Below, piece after piece: positions 11,066-22,708 of a stretch of DNA of 64,000 nucleotides. The stretch lies in contig JAVMKO010000009.1 in assembly GCA_032164245.1 (NCBI GenBank), positions 83,184,712 to 83,248,711 of the forward strand. Direction: 5' to 3'. Made by a program: the position numbers and the translations under genes. The notes under the pieces were generated by a model, which was not told the DNA's origin, did no database searches, and saw only the letters and a program-made list of their open reading frames with translations. The DNA is from Sternotherus odoratus. Lineage: Eukaryota > Chordata > Testudines > Kinosternidae. Position 1 is the first letter of the stretch, and every line of letters begins with the position of its first letter.

Positions 11066-13171
11066 GAAAACCAGCATGACATCAGAATAGAAGAATTTTC
11101 AGTTGGTAACTGTTTGAAATTCAGGTTGATTGGCTAACAGTTATGTGCAGGTGGTTTAAAAGTTGACTGCCTTGTATGTTCTCTTATCAATGGGTTGTTA
11201 TTAATCTTACACGTTAACATTTTTCTTTGAGATGAGAACATACAAATGAATCTCGTGGTATTGCTACAGAGGGCTTTCCAATATGGGAATAATCCCCAGG
11301 TATGTTCAATGGAGCTTCCTTTTAATTTCATCCTGTGTAAAAAATCTGTGTGGATTTGCATTTGCACATAAGGGTTCAGATTAGTTAGCAGCATACTCAA
11401 AAGACCAGAGGCTCAAGACCAGCTTTAGCGATAGGTTTATCCTGTGAACAGGATGTTGTCAGCCCTTATGTCTAGATTCTTTTAACATACTATTGTTGCA
11501 GTAACGTGTAAGATTACTGTGATGGAAAGAAATTGGAGAATACTTTCTCTCTTTTTCTGTTGGTTTATGGTTTCCATTTTGTGTTTCTTCTGTATCGTGA
11601 CTTCTTTGGTCCTCCTTTCTTTTGTGTGGAATTTTCAGCAGACAGAGGCGCTATTATTAATATCCATAAAGGGAAAACTTGGCAGTAAACTCCCAAATCA
11701 TTGGCAGGAGAATTCAAGGACAGGGGTAGTACCTGAAATCCAGTTAAGTAAAACAGTTATTTAAAAGCAGTTTCCAGTTGTTGTTCCTTTAAAGGTGAAC
11801 GCGTTGAAGCCAAGAAACATGGAATTCATTTCTCTGCTGATAGGATTGTTTGAGAGAAGAGGGTTTCTAAAGGTTTTCTATGGATGTAGGTCAAGTCCTA
11901 GGGGGCTATGGGGACAGTAACTGATTACACTAACTTAGTAAGCTTTGTATCACATTTCTGGCTCGTATGTTCTAAGGCTGATGCTTCAAAGTCCACCTTA
12001 TCTTTTATTCACAAATGCTGATGTGTTTAAATGAATGGCACAGTACAGTTGCTATAAATAAATGTGTTCAATACCAGGCGTTAACACATGAAAGGCTCAT
12101 TGATGGGAACCAGCACTGATAATGGCTCCGTGGGTTCCTTCAGAAGTCAGCAGGACACAGGGAGAAGAATCGGTTTTGAGATCTGTTGCAATAACATTTT
12201 GATCTCAGTGGTGGTTCTTGCTTTGTGCTGAATGGGAAATGGAAAAAATAACCGTGAAACCATAGCTGATGATTCTTGTGAGAGTGCTGGAGGAGACGGA
12301 ATCGAAATGGGTGGCTTTTATAAACTGATCTTTTCTGGAAAACGCTTCTCACATCTCTCTTCTTGTGATTGCTGGGATGACTGAGCTTATGATCCGTGCA
12401 GGAATCAATCTCTGTGTGTCTTGGTTTGGTTGTTTTTTAAGATCATCTGTTTGGCTTCCTGCGTCCAGAATCAATTTTTCTATTTGTAAAACTGAAATAT
12501 CAGCTGCCTATTCTCCCCCACTCGCCCCAATCACCAGAGCCTGCAGTTTGATGAGCTTAGCTCCAGTGTGCATTAACCATAGCAGCTGTGCATCCACTTT
12601 TCCAAGCACCGCACTGAAACTCAGCTGGCTTTAATCAAAACCATCCATTCTCCCCTGCTCCTCGGTGTAGTGCTGCTGGAACCTGTAGGGCAAAAACACC
12701 CCTGCAAAGCCTGATGTGAGAGACTGCGGTACGAGCTAGCCCTGTGATTCCCCAGCCCGCATACGCACGTGTATCCGCGGTAGCGTGGACAGCCCGTGGA
12801 GACATGGCGTAGCTGTGCCGAGTACAAACCTGCCCAGAACTGGTGTGTGTGATGCCCAGGACTCCGTCATCTTGTTCCTCCAGCGGGAGGGAGACTTGCA
12901 TGTGCTGACGTTGGAGCCGACTCCCTGACACCTTCAGCCTGTCGGTCACCCCAGCCCTCTCCTCTGGGCTCGGCCAGCCCTTACTTTACCTTGCAAGTGC
13001 ACCCCAGACCCTAAGCCTCCCCCAAAGTGTACAGCTCTAAATCTGCTGGACAGTCTCAGTAATGCCAGAGCCGCTGTCCCAAGGGATCCCCGTACACACT
13101 GGCGTGAAGGATTTAGCTCAGACTCGGCTTCTTGCACAGTACTGCAGCACTGAGACGCACTTCGTCATAAG
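11066..13171. other. Unassigned non-coding DNA
   Basis: AT-rich to about 12.6 kb, then GC-richer (12.6-13.15 kb). In the GC-richer part, frames of 60-104 codons occur on the minus strand without any recognisable domain. The 12.67-12.84 kb part may be another decayed DNA element, but I cannot place it. Confidence 0.35.
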
Positions 13172-13174
13172 TAA

Positions 13175-13460
13175 GGCCTCGTCTACACTACGGGGGAGAT
13201 CGATCTAAGTTACACAACTTCAGCTACATGAATAACGTGGCTGAAGTCGACGTACTTAGATCTACTTACCGTGGGGTCCACACTATGCGATGGGAGACGC
13301 TCTCCTGTCAATTCCCCTTGCACTTCTTGATCAGGTGGAGTACGGGAGTCAACAGGAGATGATCTGCGGTCGATTTAGCGGGTCTTCGCTAGACTCGCTA
13401 AATCAACTATGGTTGTATCGATCGCCATAGGTTGAACCCCTGGTAAGTGTAGAGAAGCCC
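13175..13460. mobile_element. Harbinger-like MITE flanked by TAA
   Basis: Termini are GGCCTCGTCTACACT and the inverse of GGGCTTCTCTACACT (12 of 15 matching). Both ends abut TAA (13172-13174 and 13461-13463), a 3-bp duplication typical of PIF/Harbinger. Inside are two further inverted repeats: one around 'acttcagctacatgaataacgtggctgaagtcg', and a 'gatttagcgggtcttcgctagactcgctaaatc' hairpin. There is no transposase frame in the 286 bp. A truncated relative lies at 54150-54331. Superfamily assignment is inferred from TSD and TIR only. Confidence 0.8.
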
Positions 13461-13463
13461 TAA

Positions 13464-14410
13464 AACTCTGCTTGAATGGCAGGCTGATCTTCAAATAATT
13501 GCAGCTGAGTTGCGGACAAGAAATAGAAAAATAATACTAGACCTTTGTTAGCTGTGGTAATTTGGAAAAGCCAGAGTAGATATAGAATATTTTCTTGCTT
13601 AAGAAAATATTGTTAGAACAATATAAACACTCAAGTATTATATTATGCCTGGTAATTTTGATAACTAGACATTTTGCTGCAACTATATTACAGTCATTAA
13701 AAAAGGAGTGACTGATACAATATCAAATTCAGAAGACTAAAAGTCTTCACACAGCTCTTGTAGAAATTTCCCCTTGAAAACTATCAGTGTTGTTTTGCAT
13801 GCTAAAGCAAGTGGTCCTGCATTCCACACCGGTATTGCGTACGCAAACAGTCACTCAAATGATGCACCTGAAAATGTTGCCAGGTGCACAAACGTGGGGT
13901 GTAGTTTTGTAAAGTGCCAAGCTAGTTAGGCCTCTTGAATGGTCGAACACGTTTTGGGCCTCTGCCTACTCATGGATTCCAATGGAAAGGTTCTTGTTGA
14001 CTTAGTGGGTTACTGGGCTGCATAGACTTGCTGTGGTGGTGTCCGAAGACTAGCGACTGACTCTTCCGAATAAAACACTCGGCGAAATGGTGCATGTGTG
14101 TGCTACCAGAGCTCCCTTGCCCAAGAGCGAGTCTTTGCTGAGCCTGTTTATGCTTCGTCTCAATGGGTCACCTTCTCTCTTGACTTACATACTTTTAAAG
14201 AACAGATAAAGGGGCAACCAGGTGTTTTGAGCATTGGCTTTGATTCTGAGGCTGGTGCCCACTGGGTAATTAAATTTCCCCTGTCTGTGGTAGCAGTTAA
14301 TTAAGGTATTTTTCCCTTTCCAGGTATTATGCTGCAAGTGCAAGTCAAAGCAACGGATTTGAGGGAGGTACTGAGTGTTCAGCTCAACGTATGGGAATTC
14401 TTACCTAAAC
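13464..14410. other. Unassigned non-coding DNA
   Basis: AT-rich sequence with no recognised repeat or exon. Confidence 0.35.
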
Positions 14411-14750
14411 AAACAAAAGGAAATATTTCTTCCCACAATGTACAGTCAATCTGTGGAACTCCTTGCCAGAAGATGTTGTGAAGGCCAAGACTATAACAGG
14501 GTTCAAAAAAGAGCTAGATAAATTCATGGAGGATAAGTCAATTAATGACTATTAGCCAGGATGGGCAGGGATGGTGTCCCTAGCCTGTATTTGCCAGAAG
14601 CTGGGAATGAGCGACAGGGGATGGATCACTTGATGATTCCCTGTTCTGTTCATCCCCTCTGGGGCACCTGGCAGTGCCCACGGTCAGAAGTCAAGATACT
14701 GGGCTAGATGGATCTTTGGTCTCACCCAAATGGCCGCTCTTATGTTCTTG
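14411..14750 (+). mobile_element. CR1 LINE, 5'-truncated 3' end
   Basis: Runs from the end of ORF2 through the 3' UTR. The frame encodes NLWNS-like then 'ITGFKKELDKF'-like CR1 C-terminal residues, with breaks. It is followed by 'gcctgtatttgccagaagctggg', 'ggggcacctggcagtg', 'gggctagatggatctttggtctcaccc' and the tail 'cttatgttcttg'. There is no target duplication, as usual for CR1. Confidence 0.93.
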
Positions 14751-14849
14751 TATTTGTAAATGTAAAGGTATTTAAGGGTGATTGTCCTTGGTTAGAGGTG
14801 TGTGTGGCCTAAAGCTCAAGGGGTCATGCAACAAAGGTTCATAATTAGT

Positions 14850-14945
14850 GGGTCAAATTCTGTCCTAAGTCGTCATGCCAGTACAACCCCACTGATTTCA
14901 GAGCAGGGCAGCTAAGAGTAGAAATTGGTCCATTGTAGTGAGGTT
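14850..14945. repeat. Fossil palindromic MITE-like fragment
   Basis: Begins 'gggtcaaattctgtcc' and has 'actgatttca' in the centre and 'agaaattggtcca' at the end. This is a decayed version of the GGGTCAGATTCTG…GAATTTGGCCC palindrome family. Confidence 0.4.
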
Positions 14946-15000
14946 CAATTTACTCTCTTGCCATCAGTGTTTTTCCCTTTCTGTTGTTGGTTCTTTTGGG

Positions 15001-15071
15001 ACAGATCCTTAGCCTAACTCTGCTGACTTCAGCTGGCGTGAACCTGGTGTAGCTCCTATGATCTGGCCCAT
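15001..15071. repeat. Fossil palindromic MITE-like fragment
   Basis: 'gacagatccttagcc' at one side and 'gatctggccca' at the other are inverted relative to each other, with 'gacttcagctgg' between. Same general family as the neighbouring fragment at 14850. Confidence 0.45.
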
Positions 15072-15820
15072 AAATTTGTTTTAACAATTCCACACATTGC
15101 CCCTGTGGGTTGTGTTATCAGTCTTTCCTTGAGCTGTGGTCTGTTTTCTCTGGGCTGCTTTTATACTAGTCCCCTGCCCTCTAATTACTCTGATTTCTTA
15201 GGATCTGTTTCTTCCACATTCTTAGTGATCCCAGAGCTGTCCGTGTTAAAGCTTTGATAGTGTTTCTTGCTTTTCCCTGGGTTTTTATTTTGAACAGAAA
15301 CCTGGCTAAGATGACGTTTTCCTTCCTCCCTACTCTAGTAATTGGAGCTTCAGAAATACTTAATAGACAGGTCTGTGCCCTTTTGCCTTATCCTCTAATA
15401 TTTTTATTAATTACATTTTATGATCCATTTTGGTTGCATCCGTAGTTGCGAGGCCCAGTAACTGAAACGGAACTGGCTGATAGGAGTCCCCGCACGCAGC
15501 TGATTAGCCTTTGATTGTTGCTGGAGTAGTTCTATTAGCTCTGTAGTGCGGTGGTTGAGATTGGGTCAAGGGTTCACACAAACCTGTACGGTGGCGTTCC
15601 CGTCAGTCTGTGTCCTCTTTCGGCCTCTGAATGGAAGGGGATCCGGACAATGTTCACGGCAAACTTTAGAATGTAATATTTGAGTGTGCCTAACACGCAC
15701 ATCCCAGCCACGGCTTTCGCCCTTGACCATAAGCCCCTTGTCTCTGGTGTCTGTGTCAGGAGATGGATACCTACGGTGTAAGTTTTTGGGGGTAGGGGCC
15801 AGGTATCCTTGTGGGTGCAT
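15072..15820. other. Unassigned non-coding DNA
   Basis: No gene found. An 84-codon minus-strand frame (15566-15820) shows no known domain. Confidence 0.35.
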
Positions 15821-16045
15821 GTGCTGTGGCTAGCACAGTGGGGCTCTAATCTCTGATTGGGGCTGTAAGCGCTACTGCAGACCAGTTAGTAAAGAGGGCG
15901 TGAATTGGATGAACGAGTTCACATAGTCTCCGCCCTAGATGAGGTATTTGTATCTGTCTACTTCTGTATGCGGCCAGCACAACAGTGCCCTGATTGTGGG
16001 CTCCAACGCCATTGTAATACATGTTTATTAATAGTTAGCACAGCC
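15821..16045 (+). repeat. Two SINE 3'-tail fragments
   Basis: 15821-15875 reads 'gctagcacagtggggctctaatctctgattggggctgtaagcgctac'. 15955-16045 reads 'ggccagcacaacagtgccctgattgtgggctccaacgccattgtaatac' plus an AT-rich tail. Both match the 'cctagcacaatggggt…ggggctcctaggcgctac…aatacaaataat' tail of reptile tRNA-SINEs. Two tails this close imply two insertions or a duplication. Confidence 0.6.
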
Positions 16046-16607
16046 ATCCCATGGCTAATCACCGTTGTTTGCATCTCCTAACCCAGAGGCCTAATGCATA
16101 CATGTAGCGTTTAACTGATGTTTGATGTCACGGCTAACAGGTGCTAGCAAAAGACAGCCCCCAAAGAACTAGAAACACGTTAACCTGTATTAGGGCCAAT
16201 ATCTTACAGAGCACATGGCACCAGCTGCCACATTTATGCTTTCAGGCTTGCACACCTAGATATGAGAACATGCATTTGCCAGTGCAAATTGAGCAGTTCC
16301 ATCCCTACCCAGTCTGCATGCAAAAGTTTTGTTTGTGTGTGCACATTTTTTGCACACACAGATGCCTGCGTGCATACATTTGGAGTCTGCATTTGCCCTT
16401 AAAAATTCCATTTTTCACTGGTGACTGCAGAGGATGTCAAGCCTACGCTGATTTGGATTTTACCAAGGTATAGGGCGAGGAAGGAGAGCAACAAGGGCAA
16501 GCCAGAGTATGAAACACTCCAGCAGGTTAAGATCTTGTGTCCTGATGATACATTGAAGCTCTTGTCCCTTTAATAGTTACAGCTGTTCTGGTTCCATTAA
16601 TTAATGT
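16046..16607. other. Unassigned non-coding DNA
   Basis: A 110-codon frame (16141-16473) is Cys/His-rich by chance of 'tgcacac' repeats and lacks spaced zinc-finger motifs. Segment 16060-16110 shares 'gttgtttgc…gcctaatgca' words with 5070-5095. Confidence 0.35.
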
Positions 16608-16662
16608 AGGCAGGGGACTGGACTTGCCGACCTTCCAAGGTCCTTCCAGTTCTATGAGCTAG
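16608..16662 (+). mobile_element. CR1 LINE 3' tail fragment
   Basis: 'caggggactggacttgccgaccttccaaggtccttccagttctatgag' matches the 'gggactagactagatgacctctcgaggtcccttccagt' 3' end of the other major CR1 tail type, also seen intact at 26928-26978. Confidence 0.7.
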
Positions 16663-16749
16663 GCATATCTCCATCTATTATTATTATTTACAATATAGGA
16701 AGGACTGTGTCATTGTCTTTTACTCTTGAGCACTTGATGGCTGTATGTA

Positions 16750-17143
16750 CCGTATTTTTCGGCATATAAGATGCCCTTTTAACCCCCAAAAATAATCTCA
16801 AAATTAGGGGGGGCGTCTTATACGCCAAATATATGAAACACTCACCGGGCAGCTGGAGCTGGGGCGGCTGCAGGTGGCCCGGCGGGCGGGGCGGCACTTC
16901 CCCCCCGAGCCCACCCGCATGTGTTCGGGGCCGGCGGGGAACGAGAGCAGCTCGGGCCCCGGGGCCCCTGGGAGCGCCCGCCCACGCGGCGGGGACGGGA
17001 GAGCGGCGCGCTCCCAGCAGCCCGCCCGCGCGGCGGGGACGGGAGAGCGAGGCGCTTTTTTTTTTTTTTTTTACCCGGCTTTTTTATTTAAAAACTCGGG
17101 GGCGTCTTATACGCCGGAGCGTCCTATAGGGCGAAAAATACGG
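16750..17143. mobile_element. Tc1/mariner-pogo-like MITE with CpG-rich core
   Basis: The ends are CCGTATTTTTCG and its inverse (first 12 bases identical, 21 of 25 overall), both flanked by TA (16748-16749 and 17144-17145). This is the duplication expected for Tc1/mariner/pogo. The phrase 'ggggcgtcttatacgcc' occurs as a direct repeat near each end (16810-16826 and 17099-17115). The 394-bp body has a very CpG-rich centre (about 16850-17060) with a direct repeat 'ggcggggacgggagagcg', then a T run at 17057-17072. No transposase frame is present; 90- and 98-codon frames are GC artefacts. Confidence 0.9.
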
Positions 17144-17145
17144 TA

Positions 17146-20100
17146 ATTCTTGTAACTTTTGAGAGTCGCGTTGAAGTGTGAAGGGAGGGGCAGGGATGGG
17201 ATGTTGGTTTTGTTTATCTGTAGTCCTTTTGATGCTATGCTCAGGTGAGGTTGAAATTTGCTAAGTTCTGGAGATGGTGAAAATGCTTACAAGTAACTTG
17301 AAAACCAGTGAATCTGAGTGGACCAAACCCCCCCCCCCAAACCTAAACTAAAAAATAAACCCGAACAAACTAGAGCCCTTCAAAGGCAATGCAATATGGG
17401 TTTTAGTGGTGTTAGGATTCTGAGTTACTTTTTCTTGATTGACAGCTTTTAATTGCGGCTTTGTAGTGATAAGCTGATGCTGATGGGCATTTTTCCCCTT
17501 AATGCTGCTATTGATGGTGCACGCTCTCTTTCCATGATAAAAGTTGTTTAGCAATCAAATATTATGCTTCTTAATAAGTAATGTACCTGCACATTGCAGA
17601 AGGAAGTGCATTACTGAAGAGACTTGGCTAGTTCATTTTATAGTCGTTCTTCTGGCACGGAGATGGATCTGATTCCATTCCTGATAGTTGAGGTTTGCTG
17701 AGCCTTCATGTTGTTGGCTTATGAACTTTTTCCTGTCCTTGCTTTCTTCCTGCAGTACAATTTAAGCAAATTAGCATTCGTTCCATAGGAGGCATGTCTT
17801 CAAAGAGAGGCACACGGTTTTCTCCCTGCAGTGCAAAATACCAGAATAAAGGACAGCGTCGTGTGCATTCCGCCCAGCCCGACTAAACTCGAGCTCTGAC
17901 AATAGATACGGAATAAATACAGTGACATTCAGTGATGAAACGGTGCTTAGAGGGAACAGGTCATCCTGGCATCAGTACTATCCATTCCATCGACAAACAC
18001 AGCAGGATTCTGGAGAAGGCAAGCGCCTTCGTAGGAGAAAGCTTTATTCATTAAAGCCCTGCCTGAGAGAGAGAATCAAACCCAAATTTAACTTGAAAAT
18101 TGAATTTTCAAGAAGCGGTGGGGCTGGGCTTTTCAAGTGATGCTGCATAATTTAGCACCGATCTTTATCGCATCCTAAAAATGCCACAATAACATCAAAG
18201 GGTCAGGCCGACAAAGTCAATTTACTGACAAAGTCCCCATTCTTCTCTTCTCTCGCCTTCGGTTACATTAAAAAAACCAAACCAAAAACCAAGCAAGCTG
18301 CATTCTGTAGGTGAAGAACCTGGCTTGTCATAAAACCTGACATAAAACAAAACAGTCTGGGTTTGTTCAGGAGGCTCCGTTGGCTGGTGGCGGCTGCTGT
18401 TGCACCAGTCATCTTGAACGCTATTTGTCTTAATCAGTAGCTTCATTTAGGTTGTGTCACTGCACTGTCACGGGGAGTTGGGAGTTCTGCAGTAGCGTAG
18501 AGATTCACTTGATCTTACCAGGAAGAGAAAGCAAAGGCTTTTAGAAACTTGCAAGTGCATGTTCTGAGTTGGGTAGAGCGACTGGAAGGGCACGAGTAAG
18601 CCAGAAGTCAAGCCTGGCCGTTAGTTTAGACTCGACTCATCTTTTGGTGGTAGTGGTAGTTACTTGTTGGTAGCCCTCCAGGACCCCAAACAGAGATCAG
18701 GATCGTGTTGCACTTTGTATTCTACAAGGAAGTAACAATATCTCTCCCTGCCCTAGACAACTCGCGGCCTAGGATAATCTACAGCCAAATCCTTAGGCCC
18801 AGCCTCAATTGTTATTCCACTTTACTCCATCCTTACTCAAACCAACATTTGTTGATGTCAGTGTGGATTTTGGGGAGTGAAATGGAATAAGAATTGAGTA
18901 CGCCCCCAAAAGCTACTTGCCCAATCTGTTCATACTGAATTTCTGAGTGGCTAAGTGTTGGCTCTATTAACTTGGCTGCAAAAATGATTCAGCTAACTCC
19001 TCAACTGCTAACGTTGCCTCTGCAGTACATAAACCATCCCTGCTTTGGGTTGACGCCTTAAAAACGTTAAGCAGATGAGAAAATCTTGAACAAAGACTTT
19101 TTTTGCCAGGATAGACAAGCTTGAAAATCCTCTATCAAAGGGAGATTTCTTTTTTTCTTTGGAAACAGTTCCCACCTTTGATCCATGAGCTTCATGTTGT
19201 TAACCCATCTGTCTCTGCAGCCAATCAAATTTAATAAATCAAGGAATTCAAGGGTATGGAATTGGACAGGCGTATTTTTTAGGGATGATGCTTCACAACA
19301 GCTATAAGAACCTTATTTAATGCCCTTGAAGTGTCCTTTCATTGACCTCAATGGATGTTGACTGAAACCTTAATACACTCACTTTGTTCCCAAGTCAAAT
19401 TATGGCAGTTTCCATGACATTAACGATAGATTGAGATAGCAGTGAGCACCAATGGAACTCCATCAGGGATCTGCAGTAGCAAGGAGAGAAACATCTGAAA
19501 ATGAAATTTAAGGCATTACCAATGCTCTTCTTAATTCTTGCAGTCAGAGGGACCTCGGTTCTCTCTTATAGCCCAAAGAGCTATAGAATTTGGTTAGTTA
19601 GCTAAAAATCATAGTCCTTTCAACTGACCATCCATCCTCTTCCTAGATATTTTACGTCTGGTGGGCCTCTGTTGCTAGGAATTGTTTTCATAGCTGCAAA
19701 TATTTTTCTCTTTAAGCGCCAAGGTCACTCAGGGATCTATATTTACCTTCAGATCCCAATGATGTTTCAGTGAAGCTTTCCATCACCATAAAACTCTGTT
19801 CAGAATGTTAATACACGATTCCATTAAAACGGTTCTTTATCCCAAATTTCATTTTTGACCAGAATTTATTTAAAATGTGTATAAACCCGTTCAGAATAAT
19901 TGCTTACTAAATTCTGATCTTTCTTACATCACTTTTTCATAGAGATCCAATTAAAAGGTTTTTTAATCCCCTGAAATGCCCTAGAATATCTGTTTAAATT
20001 ATGTATTGTTTGTTTTTGTGTTGAGCTGTAAAGTGGTTATGGGAAGCGGAGTGGGGGGAGGGATATTTGCTTGGTTAATAAGCATTTGGCCCTGACTCAG

Positions 20101-20601
20101 ATGGAACAGAAGCTAATTTACTCTGATTCACTGGGATTTAACGTCAAGAAAGAGATTGGCACGTTAAAAATAGCTTTTCTAATAGTGATACTGTGTGCTG
20201 CCAGGCAAGAACCCTGCTATCATGAGTAAAGTCAAACTTACTCCCACGCCCCACATGAGGTGAGTCATGGAGGGAGGTCACATGTTCTGCGTGAGAGGAG
20301 TGTGATACCTACAGCTTGGTGTGGAGTGCTATGCCTTGGTCATTGTCAGGAGAACAAGGAAATGCAGACGCACGTACAAAGAGAGAGGCTGGTGTCAAAG
20401 CTCTGGGTAAAATCTTGATCCTTGCTAGTGGGAATGAAAGTCTCAGTTAACAGTTCAAATACTCTTCTCCTATTTACAACAAACCTAGATGTGTGTTAGT
20501 GATAAGACTGTCCGGAGCTGAGTTAAAACAGTGTATGAAACAGTGTACTTTGCTCGGTGCAGATAACAGATCATAGAACTTCCTTCGCTGATATTGATGA
20601 C
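17146..20601. other. Long AT-rich non-coding stretch, no gene seen
   Basis: No exon, RNA gene or confidently placed element in about 3.5 kb. Short C and A runs occur near 17331 and 18268. Frames are all under 75 codons without domains. Because so few repeats are recognisable here, conserved elements are plausible but untested. Confidence 0.35.
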
Positions 20602-20690
20602 TTAGGCCCGGACTTTGCAATGACCTCCGCATGGGCACAGGAATTCACCTGCCCCGAGCTCACTGCAAGATGGGGGCTGAAATGAATCCG
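20602..20690. repeat. Fossil MITE-like fragment
   Basis: 'aggcccggactttgcaatgacctccgcatgggcacaggaattcacctgccccgagctcactg' resembles one arm of a palindromic 'gggcc…gga' reptile MITE. The other arm is not recognisable. Confidence 0.3.
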
Positions 20691-21198
20691 TTTTTTCCAC
20701 GAGCGCCGATGGCAGCTCCATTGCTTGTCTCTGAGAATCAGACTGGACAATTAATTCTGTATTGTTCTGTAGGGAGCGATTCTGAACTGGCCCAAGGGAA
20801 ATGGAATAGGTGGCCCAATACATAATTTCTGTCTCTGTTTTGTTCGGTTTGTGTGATTCCTTTGAAGTCTTCCTTGGAAAACAACCACCCTTCTGTGTAG
20901 TGCTATGGATCAAATGTAACTCCAGTGCAAACTTCTGTCTGTACTTGTTAATAACAAATTATATCGATCCAGCCTCCACTAGCTAGGAGGAGGATTTTTC
21001 TGCCTTTAAAAAAAAATCACAAATGAGATGTCTGTGCAGTAAAAGATATTCCCAACCCCTCCTCAGTATTTGACTGCATATTGACCTTTCCAGGCTTATG
21101 ATATTATACACCACCTTGTCTCAAACAAGGAGAGAGAATCCTCCCTTTTGGAATACCTGCTTCCCTCTTCTTTGCCCATCAGCCAGTCTCCGTGCATA
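20691..21198. other. Unassigned non-coding DNA
   Basis: The 103-codon minus-strand frame overlapping the left part (20602-20913) has no domain. Only an A run at 21007-21016 stands out. Confidence 0.35.
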
Positions 21199-21385
21199 CA
21201 GGCCTGCACAACTCGGAAAGCAGCGAGGGCCATATTACTGCAAAAAAACCCAGCTGCGGGCCGAAAAGCCCCACCCCCATCTGCTTTCCCCCACCCCACC
21301 GCTTGGCTTGCCCCGCCCCTACTTACCTCCCGCAGGCCGCACAATGAGCCCGTGCGGGACGCATGTGGCCCAGGCCTAGGTTAGC
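21199..21385. mobile_element. hAT-like DNA transposon fragment, GC-rich
   Basis: Starts 'caggcctgcacaactcgg'. Then come 'gagggccatattactgc', a C-rich core and 'cctcccgcaggccgcacaatgagcccg', ending near 'ggcccaggcctagg'. I recognise this order as a reptile DNA-element family. The termini are only partly inverted and no duplication was resolved. Confidence 0.5.
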
Positions 21386-22443
21386 ACTTGTTCCTTCTCT
21401 CTGGGCTGCCCGAAGGCTGCTGGCAGTGCTGTCCAATGGGTCATCAGGCATGAAGGGGAACAAAGCAACCTGCCCTCTACAGAGCACGTTCCATTCACAT
21501 CTCACTCAGGGCTTGATTCTGCGGTATGGGGTTCACCTCTTCAGTCTTTCTTGTCCCTCTTCTCTGAACCCCTTTCGGTTTGGTATGGACCTTACTTTCT
21601 TTCAATCAATCACATTCACATAGTTGCAGTACAACACAGCTAAGGGATGGAGTGTGAGTTACGCCCCCTGAAAGGATTCGAGACAAGTTTAGTCAACCTG
21701 ATGATTTTTTTCCCTGTTATTGCGAGTGATGGGACTGTCTAGTGGGAAGTCTGGAACTATATTTATGAAACTTTGTTTTCATAAACTGCTGGCTGTTCAA
21801 TAGGGCATAAAACAGCCAATATGAGATAGTTATTTGCTCTGCAAAATCATTTTGCTCCCCAGCTCCAATTGCACAGCAGTTACTGCATTTCATTTAGTTC
21901 TCTAAGAAATGTGACACAGTAGATTAACTATTGATATCGAAATACAGCGTTTCCCATGTGGCTGTCAGTTAGCTTGTTCCTTTCTCTACTTCCCAACCCC
22001 CAGATGATCAGGTAATGGCAAGCCACACCACTTGCTGAGAAGATAGATTCTCAAATTCATCAGTAAAGAGAAGCTTTACGAAAATGTGACTCAAACATTT
22101 CATGCCGATTCCCTGATCACCTCCATGTTAGCGTGCCGACAGCTGGAAGTCTTTGTGCATGTAAAGCATTTTTTTCAGAGCTGTTGTAGTTGGGGACTGT
22201 TTTCCTAGTGACCAGTCAGCACATATAACCACCTCAGCACAAAAAAATATTGCACTCGTCAACACAAGCTACTGGGTATTAAGTCAATAGAATATAATTG
22301 GTAACATGACAAATAGTTGATGGTGCAGACAATTGGAAAAACACTCACTGTGAAAGCTTCTTTTGGGTCAATTTGATTTTTCTGTCTATAAAGGTGTGTT
22401 ATTGTACAGCATTCTGCATCCCAGGAGTTGTACCTTGAATTTC
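21386..22443. other. Unassigned non-coding DNA
   Basis: Nothing recognised apart from a decayed 'cagggcttgattctgcgg' phrase at 21507 that may be a fossil MITE end. Confidence 0.35.
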
Positions 22444-22579
22444 AACCTGTTTGAGAATCAGAGAGGTAGCCGTGTTAGTCTGGAATAGCAGAGGTAACTG
22501 AGTCCTGTGGCACCTTAAAGACTAACTAAAGACTTTGGTTAGTCTTTAAGGTGCCACAGGACTCCGTAACCTGTTTGAG
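22444..22579. mobile_element. Penelope-like (PLE) foldback insertion with 12-bp TSD
   Basis: The insert 22456-22567 (112 bp) is bracketed by exact 12-mers aacctgtttgag at 22444-22455 and 22568-22579. Inside, 22500-22526 and 22538-22564 are perfect 27-bp inverted copies separated by 11 bases. The sequence is the 3' end of a vertebrate Penelope-like element: sense strand 'gttagtctttaaggtgccac' then 'agactaacacggctacctct'. The longer arm lies on the minus strand. Partial inversion and target duplications of this size are known PLE properties. There is no reverse transcriptase or GIY-YIG segment in this copy. Confidence 0.9.
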
Positions 22580-22708
22580 GCTAATCTCCAAAATGTTCAC
22601 AACTGCCCTTCTCTGTATTCATTGTGGTTCCCAACAAAGCATCTGGAGTCCCTGCATTGTCTACTGCAACTTAGAGTTTTGCTGGGTACACAGAGGGCTG
22701 GCATTAGG

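Noticed and set aside
16141..16473. 110-codon Cys/His-rich frame considered as a zinc-finger remnant
   Set aside because: Cys and His spacing does not follow C2H2 linker geometry, and the residues come from 'tgcacac' simple words.
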